A stretch of DNA of 64,000 nucleotides. Source: Vibrio echinoideorum (GTDB lineage: Bacteria > Pseudomonadota > Gammaproteobacteria > Enterobacterales > Vibrionaceae). The notes beneath the pieces were generated by a model. That model ran no database searches. It saw only the letters and a program-made list of their open reading frames with translations, and had not been told where the DNA came from. The stretch covers positions 2,046,001-2,110,000 of the forward strand of contig NZ_AP025483.1 of assembly GCF_024347455.1 (NCBI RefSeq), in the 5' to 3' direction. This document shows, piece after piece, positions 53,682 to 63,513 of the stretch; the stretch's first letter is position 1, and each line of letters opens with the position of its first letter. A program made the position numbers and the translations under genes.

Positions 53682-53854
53682 ATACCTCTCCGTGGGTTAG
53701 ATTCGATAACGCTATCAGAGATACTACTGTCATCAATAGTCGGAGTGATGATTTAATATTAATTAAATCGATGCGTTATTATTAATATTAAACATGAGGT
53801 ACACATATTCATAACACATGACAGACAAATATAATGGAACATTAAAAATCAATA

Positions 53855-54398
53855 ATGGAATACCGCATGAATCAAGAAATAATGAGAAACATTGTAGACA
53901 ACAATGAAGTAAAGAGAGTGGATTCACTGCATTGGGGAATATTAATCACCGTCATGGTTACATTGACTCTCGGTTTGATATCGAGTCGCCTACTTCCCTT
54001 TCCTGATAAATATCCAACAATATTCGTCCATCAGGTTTTTGGAGTTTTTGTTTTAATTGGGACAACCATACTTACTTTCAGTAATGATGACTAAACCTAA
54101 AAGAGGCCAATGTGGAGTTACTATCCCTAAGTTGGTGCAATTTATTCAAGTATTAACATTGGTTTTTATTGCACTATCCGGTTTAAGTATCGCATTGATT
54201 GATACACTGGTATTCAGTGTTTATGTATGGGTATTTAGTGAAGGGGCCACAAAAAGAGAAATGGTTAGCCTATTGTTTTTTATTCATGCTACTGCAATTA
54301 AGGTTTTCATGTCGTTGGTAACGTTACATGTTTTAGGCGCAATGAAGCATCACTTTTTAGATAAGGGTGATAAGTTAAAAAACATGCTTGGCAAATAG
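53855..54398 (+). pseudogene. Cytochrome b561-family gene with a frameshift
   Basis: Two frames together give a b561-type di-haem membrane protein of about 180 residues. The first (from 53855) carries DSLHWGILITVMVTLTLGL and FVHQVFGVFVLIGTTIL, then stops at 54094. The second continues from about 54090 with KPKRGQ, a helix LVQFIQVLTLVFIALSGLSIAL, FIHATAIKVFMSLV and TLHVLGAMKHHFLDKGD to 54398. The His residues expected to bind haem lie in both halves. A one-base loss or two-base gain between about 54060 and 54094 explains the break, unless it is a sequencing error or programmed shift. Divergent from the exported ABM-like gene. Confidence 0.75.
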
Positions 54399-54406
54399 TT
54401 AGGTTG

Positions 54407-54441
54407 GATAAGGCACTAAGTTTAATAAGGCACTAAGTTAA
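54407..54441 (+). repeat. Short tandem repeat
   Basis: ATAAGGCACTAAGTTTA occurs twice in a row (with one base changed), just after the b561 gene. Confidence 0.6.
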
Positions 54442-54524
54442 ATAAAGAAACAGGCTGAATAACAAATTAGATTGAATAACTAGAACCAGAAGTTTGATTC
54501 ATTTTTCACCTTTCCTTGAATACA

Positions 54525-54588
54525 AAAAAGCCACCTAGTTTTTCATATAGAAACTCAGATCATATAGGAACTCAGAAGGTGGCTTTTT
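54525..54588. terminator. Long-loop terminator
   Basis: AAAAAGCCACCT-type arm (54525-54536) and AGGTGGCTTTTT (54577-54588) enclose a 40-base loop with its own repeat. It can end both the b561 transcript and the minus-strand exonuclease gene. Confidence 0.65.
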
Positions 54589-54629
54589 GCTGTCTGTTGT
54601 TCTTTTAAGAGACCAATCGCTTTTAAAGA

Positions 54630-55160
54630 CTAAAGCATCGTCAATGTTAGTTTCGCGAGGTTATAAGCATCCACATAACCAGAATGCTGACGACCTTCCC
54701 ACTCGATATTTTTCGCTTCTTGAGCTGCACGATGACCGATACGTTTATCTTTCAATCTATTTTGAACCCGATAAAGCGTAGCGATATTCAGGAACTCGTT
54801 AAACAGTGGCTCGATGCCTTTTTCTTTACATTCGTTATGTAAGATTAAGTCATCACGTCCCCACGCTGCATAGATTTTTTTAGGACCACCGAAGTTTTTC
54901 ATCATCGACTTGATCACAGATTCTAATGGACGCCCCTGTTTTTCGATTTTACGAGGAGTAATGCCCGTTAGCTCGGCACAGAATAGAGAGACTTCGTCCT
55001 TCTCTGGCTTAACGTAATATTGTGCTCGCTTCACGATAGTTCCAGACGCTAGATCAATCTCAGCAAGACCAATTTCAATGATCTCACCTGTTGTTCCCAC
55101 ACCGTCTTCGCTCCAACAGCACATTTCCAAATCGAAACACACCACTCGATTGTGATTCAT
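54630..55160 (-). CDS. DEDDh 3'-5' exonuclease (KapD/ERI-1-like)
   Basis: A 176-residue exonuclease of the DnaQ-like superfamily. The first motif is CFDLEMCCW with Asp and Glu, then GEIIEIGLAEID; motif II is in AAWGRDDLILHNEC, and the last motif is HSGYVDAYNLAKL (His and Asp). The short size and FDLEMCCW resemble KapD and ERI-1-type RNA/DNA exonucleases. Substrate unknown. Cytoplasmic, single gene. Confidence 0.85.
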   Translation of the reverse strand: MNHNRVVCFDLEMCCWSEDGVGTTGEIIEIGLAEIDLASGTIVKRAQYYVKPEKDEVSLFCAELTGITPRKIEKQGRPLESVIKSMMKNFGGPKKIYAAWGRDDLILHNECKEKGIEPLFNEFLNIATLYRVQNRLKDKRIGHRAAQEAKNIEWEGRQHSGYVDAYNLAKLTLTML

Positions 55161-55247
55161 ACGTCGCCTAATTCTCTCGTCAAAAATTTCGTGAAATTGT
55201 ACATGAGCCCAGTCCAGAACTCGACCCTAGTTGTATCAAGTGCTCAT

Positions 55248-56786
55248 TTAGCCTGCAATTGTGACTCTATTTCGACCATTTGACTTACTTTGATACAACA
55301 TGCTGTCAGTTCGTTGCAGGATTTCTTCTGTGCTTTCATTGCTACGAATAGAGGCACCAATACTTAACGTGCAGTTTAATTGGCGGCCTTGATGTTCACA
55401 GTGAGAGTCGCTAACGGTATTTAGAATGCATTTCAAATAACGATCCAACGCTTCATGATCTGAGATGCTCGAAATTATGCAGAACTCATCACCGCCCAAG
55501 CGGAACAAGTCATCCCCTTCCTTCAAGCTAACAGAGATAAGTTTGATAACGTGAATAAGTAACGCATCGCCTGCTGGGTGGCCAAATTGGTCGTTGATGC
55601 CTTTGAACTTATCGACATCAAACCCAATAAGGCTAAATGGTTGTTCGCGATCTATCGCTTTGTCTAATTTCTTATTAAATGCACGTCGGTTATAAACCTC
55701 GGTCAAACTGTCATGATTGGCTAAGAAGCGTAGCTCTTCCGTCCTCTTATCAAGCATTTGGTACAAACGTTGTTTTTCACGGATTTGAAGATTTACAATG
55801 TAGGCAAGCAACAAAGAGATAGTGGTACCAACTAAAGCAATTCCGGCTAACACTAATCGACCATAAAAAGAGATGCATGAGTTTATCTTGTAGTCGATTT
55901 TCCAATCGCGATTAGTCAGGCTAATGGTTTTAGTTATATGGTGTCCTGATACACCCTCAAAGCCGTCGGTTTCAAACAAAATAGGAGAATCTTCTGCTTC
56001 AAAACCAGTATCGGTAACTCGCACATACACGTCCATATCACCCGCAGTCGACGCCAGCAGATTCTCAAAGTAATAAGTTGTACGAACCACACCAATCACC
56101 ACACCTAGTAAATTGTTACTTTCACCTTCAAATACAGGGTGATACACCAGCATGCCACTCTTTTTAGTGTCTTGGTCTAAGCCATCTTGTATCAAGCGGA
56201 CTTTGTCTGAAATATTCGCTTTGCGCGTCTGCTTAATATTGTCTAAGACGAGCTTAAATCGCTCACGAGAAGAGTAAAAGCCCAGAACTTTGTTGTTGGG
56301 TGCGGTATTCGGGTAGATATCGGTAGCGATAAAGGCAGGTTCACCATCTAAGATGTAACCAAAGGTTTTTGGTTGATGCTTCGGAATGGTGTACAGCTTG
56401 TAAAATGGGTATTTCTGTTTCATCTGTGCCGTATGTTCGGCGATTTCGTCTATCGATACTTTTTGCATCCATTGCAGGCCAATCAAACTCTTTGAAACGT
56501 TAATGGTTTGCTGTGCAAAACGGTCAAACCTATCCCAGTCTTCAGGATCATTCGCATAGAAAAAATTGGCACCAGAACCGATGTAAGCGACATCATTATC
56601 GATAAATGCTTTTAGGCTTAAAGTTTGACTCTTAGCAAAGTTGTCCAAGTTCATGCTCAACGCACGATTTTGATTGAGAGCCACCAACACAAAACACAGC
56701 ACGGTGATCAGAAAGGTGACCAAAAAAGCAACTAATGGCAGAGTTCTTCTCTTCAACCCTGTTAGCGGGTCGATGGTATGCGGCAT
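55248..56786 (-). CDS. CHASE-domain diguanylate cyclase
   Basis: A 512-residue membrane-bound GGDEF protein. One helix lies near 16-38 and another near 305-330. The periplasmic part between them is a CHASE sensor (VSKSLIGLQWMQKVSIDEIAEHTAQ, GYILDGEPAFIATDIYPN, FYSSRERFKLVLDNIKQTRKANISDKVRLIQ). The cytoplasmic GGDEF domain (LANHDSLTEVYNRRAF ... FRLGGDEFCII) has the intact active loop and should make cyclic di-GMP. CHASE domains often bind small ligands such as cytokinin-like or amino acid compounds; ligand unknown. Single gene. Confidence 0.9.
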   Translation of the reverse strand: MPHTIDPLTGLKRRTLPLVAFLVTFLITVLCFVLVALNQNRALSMNLDNFAKSQTLSLKAFIDNDVAYIGSGANFFYANDPEDWDRFDRFAQQTINVSKSLIGLQWMQKVSIDEIAEHTAQMKQKYPFYKLYTIPKHQPKTFGYILDGEPAFIATDIYPNTAPNNKVLGFYSSRERFKLVLDNIKQTRKANISDKVRLIQDGLDQDTKKSGMLVYHPVFEGESNNLLGVVIGVVRTTYYFENLLASTAGDMDVYVRVTDTGFEAEDSPILFETDGFEGVSGHHITKTISLTNRDWKIDYKINSCISFYGRLVLAGIALVGTTISLLLAYIVNLQIREKQRLYQMLDKRTEELRFLANHDSLTEVYNRRAFNKKLDKAIDREQPFSLIGFDVDKFKGINDQFGHPAGDALLIHVIKLISVSLKEGDDLFRLGGDEFCIISSISDHEALDRYLKCILNTVSDSHCEHQGRQLNCTLSIGASIRSNESTEEILQRTDSMLYQSKSNGRNRVTIAG

Positions 56787-57136
56787 ACATATCTCATGTT
56801 GGATTATATAAAGTCATAAGTATATAACGTTAAGGAATCATGCTCCATTCATGTTTAGTCCTAAATCTGACACAAAATGGGCAATGTTTACCTCCCTCTC
56901 ACATCAAAGGCTATTATTCGAACAAATCTCGACTAATTTTCACTCTAACACGCCAAAAACCCACTTGATTAAAAACATTAAATACAGCCCTTAAGCCTTG
57001 AATATGCTAGTATCCACCCATATTTATAGCTTGAAAGAAACCGTTTTGCCTGAGTGCTACAGAGTTTTCTTTCCAACCCGTATATTCAACTTAACCAATG
57101 AATATACCGTTAAATCAATTTAAAGAGAAAATCACT

Positions 57137-57769
57137 ATGATCGTTGATTTGAACCTAATCCCACAGACGTTTGATATGCTTCACGCAGGCCTAACTGCAT
57201 CAAGCGTTTTACTACTGCTCATTGCCGTTTCTCGTAAAACCAAAGTCGTTGAGAAAGTCGTAGAAAAACCAGTAGAAAAGATCGTTGAAGTAGAAAAGCC
57301 TGTAGAAAAGATTGTCGAAGTTGAAAAAGTGGTTGAAGTTGAAAGAGTCATCGAAAGAGTGGTTGAAGTTGAATCTAAACTCGCAACAGCACCAACAGAT
57401 TCTGCAATGCAACTGCTTTCAATCATGCAACAAGAAGCTCGCCTTATCGATTTCCTAAAAGAAGACTTAACTTCGTTCTCTGACGAAGAAGTTGGCGCGG
57501 CGGCACGTGTTATTCACACTGGCGGCCAAAAAGTATTAGCAGACTACGTAACACTTGCGCACATCCGTAATGAAGACGAAGAGACTCGTATTACGGTAGT
57601 TGAAGGCTTTAACCCTCAAGAGATTCGTCTAACAGGCAACGTAACTGGTAATGCTCCGTTCAACGGCACACTGGTTCATAAAGGCTGGAAAGCAACTGAC
57701 ATGAACCTGCCTAAGCTTGCTCAAAACTACGATGCATCTGTCATTGCACCGGCAGAGGTGGAGCTATAA
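57137..57769 (+). CDS. DUF2760 family protein
   Basis: A 210-residue protein with an N-terminal hydrophobic segment (TFDMLHAGLTASSVLLLLIAVS), then a charged coiled-coil-like stretch of KVVEKPVEKIVEVE repeats (about 35-80), then the DUF2760 domain (QLLSIMQQEARLIDFLKEDLTSFSDEEVGAAARVIHTGGQ, LTGNVTGNAPFNGTLVHKGWKA). ATG at 57137 is chosen because AAAGAG lies upstream. Its stop overlaps the next start (TAATG), so it is coupled to the first Hsp70 gene. The domain is found next to Hsp70-family genes in many proteobacteria; role unknown. Confidence 0.88.
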   Translation: MIVDLNLIPQTFDMLHAGLTASSVLLLLIAVSRKTKVVEKVVEKPVEKIVEVEKPVEKIVEVEKVVEVERVIERVVEVESKLATAPTDSAMQLLSIMQQEARLIDFLKEDLTSFSDEEVGAAARVIHTGGQKVLADYVTLAHIRNEDEETRITVVEGFNPQEIRLTGNVTGNAPFNGTLVHKGWKATDMNLPKLAQNYDASVIAPAEVEL

Positions 57770-59742
57770 TGGAACACCAAAACCATTCTTCATCGCAAGA
57801 GCATTCACAAGAGCTATCTTCTCAAGAGCAACATCAGACGCCTAAGTTCAGTGTTGGTATCGATTTAGGTACAACACACTGCGTTTTGTCTTACATCGAC
57901 ACAAGCAATGAAGACGCTCGCGTTGAGGTGATGCAAATCCCTCAACTTACGGCTCCTGGTACGGTAGAAACTCGCAGCCAACTAGGCTCGTTTCTATACC
58001 AACCGCACGAACACGAAATGAACTCAGGTTCTCGCGTTCTACCTTGGTCATCTGAGCCAAAAGCACTGGTTGGTGCTATCGCTCGTAACCTTGGTTCGAA
58101 GACCCCTATTCGCTTAGTCGCTAGCGCGAAATCTTGGTTATGCCACAGTGGTGTAAACCGTCGCGACGCATTTCTTCCTGCAGGTAGCCCTGAAGAAATT
58201 GAAAAAGTATCTCCGCTTAAAACAACTGAGTTGTACCTTGAGCACCTTAAAGATGCTTGGAATCACGCGAATCCAGAACACAAACTGGCAGACCAAGATG
58301 TAACGATCACCGTCCCTGCTTCGTTTGATCCTGCCGCTCGTGACCTAACGGCAGAAGCTGCACGTAATGTGGGCTTCACTCACCTGACTCTTCTAGAAGA
58401 ACCACAAGCCGCACTTTATAGTTGGATTGATAACAGCAACGACACATGGCGTGATGAAGTAGACGTTGGTGACATTGTGCTTGTTGTCGATATCGGTGGT
58501 GGTACAACTGACCTTTCTTTAGTTGAAGTAACACAAGATGATGGCAATCTAAGTCTGAACCGTATCGCAGTAGGTGAACATATCCTACTTGGCGGCGACA
58601 ACATGGACTTAGCTCTAGCGTATCGTCTGAAAATGAAACTGGCTCAAGAAGGCAAAGAACTGGCTCCTTGGCAGGTTCAAGCCATGACTCACGCTTGTCG
58701 TGATGCGAAAGAAGCACTGTTAAACGATGGTGAACTTCAATCTGTGCCAATCGTTGTTCCAAGCCGAGGTTCTAAGCTGCTTGGCGCAACCCTGAAAACA
58801 GAACTGACTCAGCAAGAAGTGCAACAGACATTAGTTGATGGCTTCTTTCCTAAAGTAGAAGTGACTGAACACCCTGTACAAAAAACACGTGGTGCACTGA
58901 CTCAAATGGGCCTGCCTTACGCACAAGATGCAGGTATTACTCGTCACATTGCTGCATTCCTTTCTAAGCAAGCGAACGCGCTTTCTGGAAATAGTGAAAC
59001 CGCTCAGCAAGATTTCAACCCGTTTGCAAACATGCCCGGTATGCCAGGCGCTGAAGCGCCAGCGGCAGACTTCATCAAGCCAACAGCGGTTCTGTTCAAC
59101 GGTGGTGTTCTAAAATCGAACCTACTGTCAGAACGCCTTTCAGACACGATCAACGAATGGTTGATCAATGCTGACGCTGAGTTTGCTAAACAACTTACTG
59201 GATTGGATCTAGACTTAGCAGTTGCAAGTGGCGCTTCTTACTACGGCGCAGTTCGTCGTGGTCAAGGCGTTCGTATCCGCGGTGGTATCGCTTCTTCTTA
59301 CTACGTAGGAATTGAAAGCGCGATGCCAGCTATCCCGGGGATGGCTCCTCCAATGGAAGCACTGTGTGTTGCTCCGTTTGGTATGGAAGAAGGTTCAAGC
59401 GTTCAAGTTCCTAGCCAAGAATTTGGTTTGGTGATTGGCCAGCCAGTACACTTCCAATTCTTCGGTTCTACGACTCGTCGTGAAGACGTAGCGGGTACGC
59501 ACCTTGATCATTGGGCTCCCGAAGATCTTGATGAACTTCCAGAGATTCAAGTGACACTGCCGGTTTCTGAAGGTCGCCGTGAAGGTGAAGTGGTTCCCGT
59601 AACCCTAGCCTCTCGTGTTACTGAACTCGGCACGCTTTACTTAGAAGCAATTGCTGCTGATAACGGTCAGAAATGGCACGTTGAGTTCGACGTTCGTGAA
59701 GACGCAAACTCTGACAGCAACAATTCAAACCAAGAAGCATAA
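57769..59742 (+). CDS. Hsp70-family chaperone-like protein (first)
   Basis: A 657-residue actin-fold ATPase of the Hsp70 family. The phosphate-1 loop is VGIDLGTTHCVLSYID (about 28-43), followed by TVPASFDPAARDLTAEAARN, LLEEPQAALYSW, the phosphate-2 loop VVDIGGGTTDLSLVE and the adenosine site FNGGVLKS. The second half after about residue 430 is a beta-sandwich substrate-binding-like part. It is distinct from DnaK and lacks its C-terminal tail. It is translationally coupled to DUF2760, with a second, longer Hsp70-family gene 230 bases downstream. Confidence 0.9.
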   Translation: MEHQNHSSSQEHSQELSSQEQHQTPKFSVGIDLGTTHCVLSYIDTSNEDARVEVMQIPQLTAPGTVETRSQLGSFLYQPHEHEMNSGSRVLPWSSEPKALVGAIARNLGSKTPIRLVASAKSWLCHSGVNRRDAFLPAGSPEEIEKVSPLKTTELYLEHLKDAWNHANPEHKLADQDVTITVPASFDPAARDLTAEAARNVGFTHLTLLEEPQAALYSWIDNSNDTWRDEVDVGDIVLVVDIGGGTTDLSLVEVTQDDGNLSLNRIAVGEHILLGGDNMDLALAYRLKMKLAQEGKELAPWQVQAMTHACRDAKEALLNDGELQSVPIVVPSRGSKLLGATLKTELTQQEVQQTLVDGFFPKVEVTEHPVQKTRGALTQMGLPYAQDAGITRHIAAFLSKQANALSGNSETAQQDFNPFANMPGMPGAEAPAADFIKPTAVLFNGGVLKSNLLSERLSDTINEWLINADAEFAKQLTGLDLDLAVASGASYYGAVRRGQGVRIRGGIASSYYVGIESAMPAIPGMAPPMEALCVAPFGMEEGSSVQVPSQEFGLVIGQPVHFQFFGSTTRREDVAGTHLDHWAPEDLDELPEIQVTLPVSEGRREGEVVPVTLASRVTELGTLYLEAIAADNGQKWHVEFDVREDANSDSNNSNQEA

Positions 59743-59748
59743 TCAATC

Positions 59749-59778
59749 AACGGCACCTTAACGGGTGCCGTTACTTTA
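59749..59778 (+). terminator. Terminator after the first Hsp70-family gene
   Basis: AACGGCACC (59749-59757) and GGTGCCGTT (59764-59772), followed by ACTTTATC. It may reduce read-through to the second Hsp70-family gene. Confidence 0.65.
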
Positions 59779-59904
59779 TCAATGCGATTCCCTAGCCCTG
59801 TACTAAAAGAATTCAAACGACAAGCTTAACAGGGAATATCAATTCAATGACAGTGAGCACCTATTCCCGCCTCAGTCATACATCTTCTAGGGAATTTCGT
59901 TGTT

Positions 59905-59964
59905 ATGAACAACAATAATAAGACCAAGACTATCAACAAACTGGTCATCACTTTGGCAGAATAA
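59905..59964 (+). other. Possible 19-residue leader ORF before the second Hsp70 gene
   Basis: ATG at 59905 opens a short Asn/Lys/Thr-rich frame ending eight bases before the Hsp70 ATG. The only upstream site is a weak AGGGAA 11 bases away. Could be a chance frame. Confidence 0.25.
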
Positions 59965-59972
59965 GGTTTTGT

Positions 59973-62825
59973 ATGGCATCTCCTCGTTTTTTAGTCGGCA
60001 TTGACTTAGGCACAACCAACACTGTGGTTGCCTACTGTGAAATCAACGACGACCTACAACATGCTCCCGTTTCTCTTTTCGATATTGATCAACTCATCGG
60101 CCCCGGTGAAGTGGTTCGCAAGCCCCTACTCCCATCCTTTCGTTACCACCCAGCACAAGGTCAAATCTCCCCTTCTGACCTCACCATGCCGTGGGAGCCA
60201 AGCTTAGTTGCAGGCGATATTCAAAACGTCATCGTAGGTGAATGGGCGCGCGAACTGGGCGCAAAAGTTGAAGGCCGTCAGGTATCCAGTGCCAAGAGTT
60301 GGCTATCACACCAAGCCGTTGATCGTAACTCCGACATTCTGCCTTGGGCAGGTGCGGCTGACGTCGATAAGGTATCCCCTGTTGTCGCAAGCGCCAGCTA
60401 CCTGAACCACATCCGCCAAGCATGGAACTACCGTAACCCTAGCAACAAGCTTGAAGACCAAGACGTTGTAGTAACCGTTCCCGCTTCATTCGATGAGACC
60501 GCACGTAAGCTGACACTCGAAGCGGCAGAACTCGCAGGCCTAGGTAAGATTCTCTTACTCGAAGAGCCGCAAGCTGTCTGTTACGACTGGTATGCTCGCC
60601 ACCAACAAACGGCAGCTGCAGAACTTAAACAGATCCCGTTGATCTTAGTCTGTGATGTAGGTGGAGGCACCACCGACTTAAGCTTAATTGAAGCGAAATT
60701 CAACGCAAATAACGATTCGAACAACGACGGTAAAAACGAGCTAGCACTCGACCGTATCGGCGTCGGCGAACACTTAATGCTAGGTGGTGATAACCTCGAT
60801 TTAGCGCTTGCTCACCTTGCAGAGCAACGCTTCAATCAAAACAAAAAGCTGAATGCTTCTAGCCTAACCAAACTGATTCAACAAACTCGCGCCGCAAAAG
60901 AGAGCCTGCTTTCTGCTAACGCGCCAGACGATGTGAAGATCACCATGCTGGGCAGCGGTTCAAAGCTACTTGGCGGTACCAAGAGTATTGGTTTAACGAA
61001 ACAAGAAGTTCATCAGATTGCACTGGAAGGTTTCTTCCCACTTTCTGAGTTTACGGAAGTACCCGACAAACGACGTAGCGCGGTGGTTGAGTTCGGCCTA
61101 CCCTACGCAGCAGATCCTGCGGTAAGTAAGCACGTTGCCGAATTCCTAGCGACACATCAGCAAGTATCTAAAGCCGCACTGGAAAATTCAAACTCTATCG
61201 AATTCGATGACTCCAAGCCTGCTATCCCTGTTGGTGTGTTACTCAATGGTGGTGTGTTCAATAGTGAACTGGTAACAGAGCGAATTACTCAGCTACTGGG
61301 CAACTGGAATGGTTCTCCAATCACAGTGCTTGATAACCCTCATCCAGATTGGTCTGTTGCCCTTGGCGCGGTTGCCTTTGGTAAAGCACGCCGTGGTGCA
61401 CAACTAAAAATCGGTGGCGGTGCTGCTCGTTCTTACTTCTTACATCTACAAGAAAAGAACAAGATGGGTAAGGCACTTTGCTTGCTTGCTAAGGGGACCG
61501 AAGAAGGTCAAGAGATACGCTTGAACAGCCGTCGTTTCTCACTAACTTTGGGTGAACCGGTACGTTTCAATCTATTGACTTCAACGCACGATCAAATCGC
61601 TCATGACACCGCTATTCAAAATGGTGTGATGGTCAATGTCGATGCAGACTTGTTCTCCCCTCTTCCACCTTATATTTCTACGTTGGAAGGGTCTGGCAAC
61701 GCCGAACTTCAAGCCAACCAAAAAGAGCGCGTTGAAGTATTGCTCGCTTGTCAGTTAACCGAAGTCGGCACGCTGAAAATGGAATGCGTGAGTACCGAAG
61801 ATGACTCAAAACGTTGGTTACTTGAGTTCGAAGTAAGAAACAAACAAGGTGATGAATCTGATACCTCTAAGCTGCATCCAAGATTGGACGAGTGTAAGGA
61901 ATTAATTTCTCGCCTATACAGCGGCAACAAGAAAAGTGCTGAATCTAAAGAGATCAACACTCTGTCTAAAGATCTTGAAAAACGACTCGGTAAACGCGAC
62001 GAGTGGGACTTTACGACTCTTCGTCACTTGTTTGATACCTTCTCATTAGGTCGTAAACGCCGCCGCCGCTCTGAAGCACATGAGAAGAACTGGCTTCGTT
62101 TAGCTGGTTACTCGCTACGTCCAGGCTTTGGTGATCCAACTGACTCATGGCGTATAGAACAAATTTGGGGACTTTACCAACAAAGCATCCAATTCGAAAA
62201 CCATCAAGGTTGGACCGATTGGTGGGTATTTTGGCGTCGTGTCGCTGGCGGGTTAAAGCAAGATCAGCAAGAAACTATCTTAGCAGACATTGCTAAGTAC
62301 CTTCACCCAGGCGCAATGAAGAACCCTAAGACAGCTAAAGATGCACAAGACAATGGTTATGAAGCCATGGTGAGATTGGCAGCATCACTTGAGCAACTTG
62401 AAGTGGAAGACAAGGTACTGCTGGCTAGTTGGTTCTTGAGCAAGGCGATTAACCATAATCAGTTTGAGCAAGCACACTGGTGGGCTCTAGGTCGATTAGC
62501 TTCAAGAACGCCTTTGTATGGCAGCCAACACAGCGTAATTCCTAGAGAGCAAGCTGAACAGTGGCTACCGAAACTGCTTGAGCAGAACTGGCAGAAAGAA
62601 CAGATGATTGCCTTTGCCGCTGTGATGATTTGCCGTAAAACGGGCGACCGTCAGTTCGATATCTCTGACGACTATCGCAATCAGGTGATTGAGAAGCTAA
62701 AACAAAGCAAGGTACCTGATTCTTGGTTGATGCTAGTAAGCGAAGTGACCGAGCTTTCAGAGAGTGAGTCCAAGCGCGTGTTTGGTGATGCATTACCAAG
62801 CGGATTGAGCCTGATCAATAGTTGA
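59973..62825 (+). CDS. Hsp70-family protein with DUF3731-like C-terminus (second)
   Basis: A 950-residue protein. Residues 1-600 are Hsp70-like, similar to the first gene: VGIDLGTTNTVVAYCEI, VVTVPASFDETARKLTLEAAELAG, LLEEPQAVCYDWY, VCDVGGGTTDLSLIE and LLNGGVFNSEL. The last about 300 residues form a helical domain (RKRRRRSEAHEKNWLRLAGYSLRPGFGDPTDSWRIEQIWGLY, WWVFWRRVAGGLKQ, HWWALGRLASRTPLYG) of the DUF3731 type. TAAGG precedes the ATG. The pairing of a short and a long Hsp70 with DUF2760 is conserved in my knowledge of gamma-proteobacteria but has no assigned client. Confidence 0.9.
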   Translation: MASPRFLVGIDLGTTNTVVAYCEINDDLQHAPVSLFDIDQLIGPGEVVRKPLLPSFRYHPAQGQISPSDLTMPWEPSLVAGDIQNVIVGEWARELGAKVEGRQVSSAKSWLSHQAVDRNSDILPWAGAADVDKVSPVVASASYLNHIRQAWNYRNPSNKLEDQDVVVTVPASFDETARKLTLEAAELAGLGKILLLEEPQAVCYDWYARHQQTAAAELKQIPLILVCDVGGGTTDLSLIEAKFNANNDSNNDGKNELALDRIGVGEHLMLGGDNLDLALAHLAEQRFNQNKKLNASSLTKLIQQTRAAKESLLSANAPDDVKITMLGSGSKLLGGTKSIGLTKQEVHQIALEGFFPLSEFTEVPDKRRSAVVEFGLPYAADPAVSKHVAEFLATHQQVSKAALENSNSIEFDDSKPAIPVGVLLNGGVFNSELVTERITQLLGNWNGSPITVLDNPHPDWSVALGAVAFGKARRGAQLKIGGGAARSYFLHLQEKNKMGKALCLLAKGTEEGQEIRLNSRRFSLTLGEPVRFNLLTSTHDQIAHDTAIQNGVMVNVDADLFSPLPPYISTLEGSGNAELQANQKERVEVLLACQLTEVGTLKMECVSTEDDSKRWLLEFEVRNKQGDESDTSKLHPRLDECKELISRLYSGNKKSAESKEINTLSKDLEKRLGKRDEWDFTTLRHLFDTFSLGRKRRRRSEAHEKNWLRLAGYSLRPGFGDPTDSWRIEQIWGLYQQSIQFENHQGWTDWWVFWRRVAGGLKQDQQETILADIAKYLHPGAMKNPKTAKDAQDNGYEAMVRLAASLEQLEVEDKVLLASWFLSKAINHNQFEQAHWWALGRLASRTPLYGSQHSVIPREQAEQWLPKLLEQNWQKEQMIAFAAVMICRKTGDRQFDISDDYRNQVIEKLKQSKVPDSWLMLVSEVTELSESESKRVFGDALPSGLSLINS

Positions 62826-62878
62826 TCTTTAACATAACCTTTGGAAGCCGATTAGCTTCTGCGATCAATTAAAAAAGA

Positions 62879-62916
62879 AAAGCCACTTTCGATTCGTTGA
62901 AAGTGGCTTTTTTATT
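62879..62916 (+). terminator. Rho-independent terminator
   Basis: AAAGCCACTTTC (62879-62890) and GAAAGTGGCTTT (62899-62910), then TTTATT; 54 bases after the Hsp70 stop. Confidence 0.9.
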
Positions 62917-63030
62917 GGTGGCTAAAGGCCTGTTTGCAAGTGTCTGGTTGGTTAGTGTTTCGTTGACCAACATCTAGTCGATTAGAGGCTTGCTGGTTAA
63001 GAGCCTTAGCCGTATTGCTGTTAATCATTA

Positions 63031-63246
63031 TTAATGTTTCGTTCCAGTTGGGTTAATAGGAAAATCCGTGTTTTCATAAATATCTGCTAACTTTTTCGGT
63101 TTCTTCTCTTTGATTCCTTTCGTTGAATGGTTATGAGTTTCGCTTAAAAGCCATTCCTCATGCATTTTTGCCGAATCCAAAAACTCTGGATCCTCCATTG
63201 CTTCCTTGCGAAGTTTATTTACACGTTCGAGAGTATCCCAAATCAT
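63031..63246 (-). CDS. Small hypothetical protein, 71 residues
   Basis: No family recognised. A charged, mostly helical soluble protein (MIWDTLERVNKLRKEAMEDPEFLDSAKMHEEWLLSE-like) with a Lys-rich middle and TDFPINPTGTKH at the end. A strong GGAGGTG lies eight bases before the ATG, so it is a real gene. Function unknown. Confidence 0.65.
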   Translation of the reverse strand: MIWDTLERVNKLRKEAMEDPEFLDSAKMHEEWLLSETHNHSTKGIKEKKPKKLADIYENTDFPINPTGTKH

Positions 63247-63430
63247 AATACTTCACCTCCACTAAGGCAGTACTATAAAGATAGCTCATTACATTAAAAC
63301 TTCAACTAAGCCAATGAGATAGCGATCTCAATTTCATAAAACACTCTGCTACAACCCAATGCATATCACTTAAACGTTAAGGCTAAAATAGCCAAAATTC
63401 ACCATTGATCATCGAAGATCATCGGGCATA

Positions 63431-63458
63431 AAAAAGCGAGCTCAATGCTCGCTTTTTG
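63431..63458 (-). terminator. Bidirectional terminator
   Basis: AAAAAGCGAGC/GCTCGCTTTTT with a 5-base loop; 56 bases after the DUF2947-like gene stop. Confidence 0.88.
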
Positions 63459-63513
63459 TTTGTCTATCTGTTGATCGGATCGCCAACACTCGCTCGATTA
63501 AATCACACCGAAC

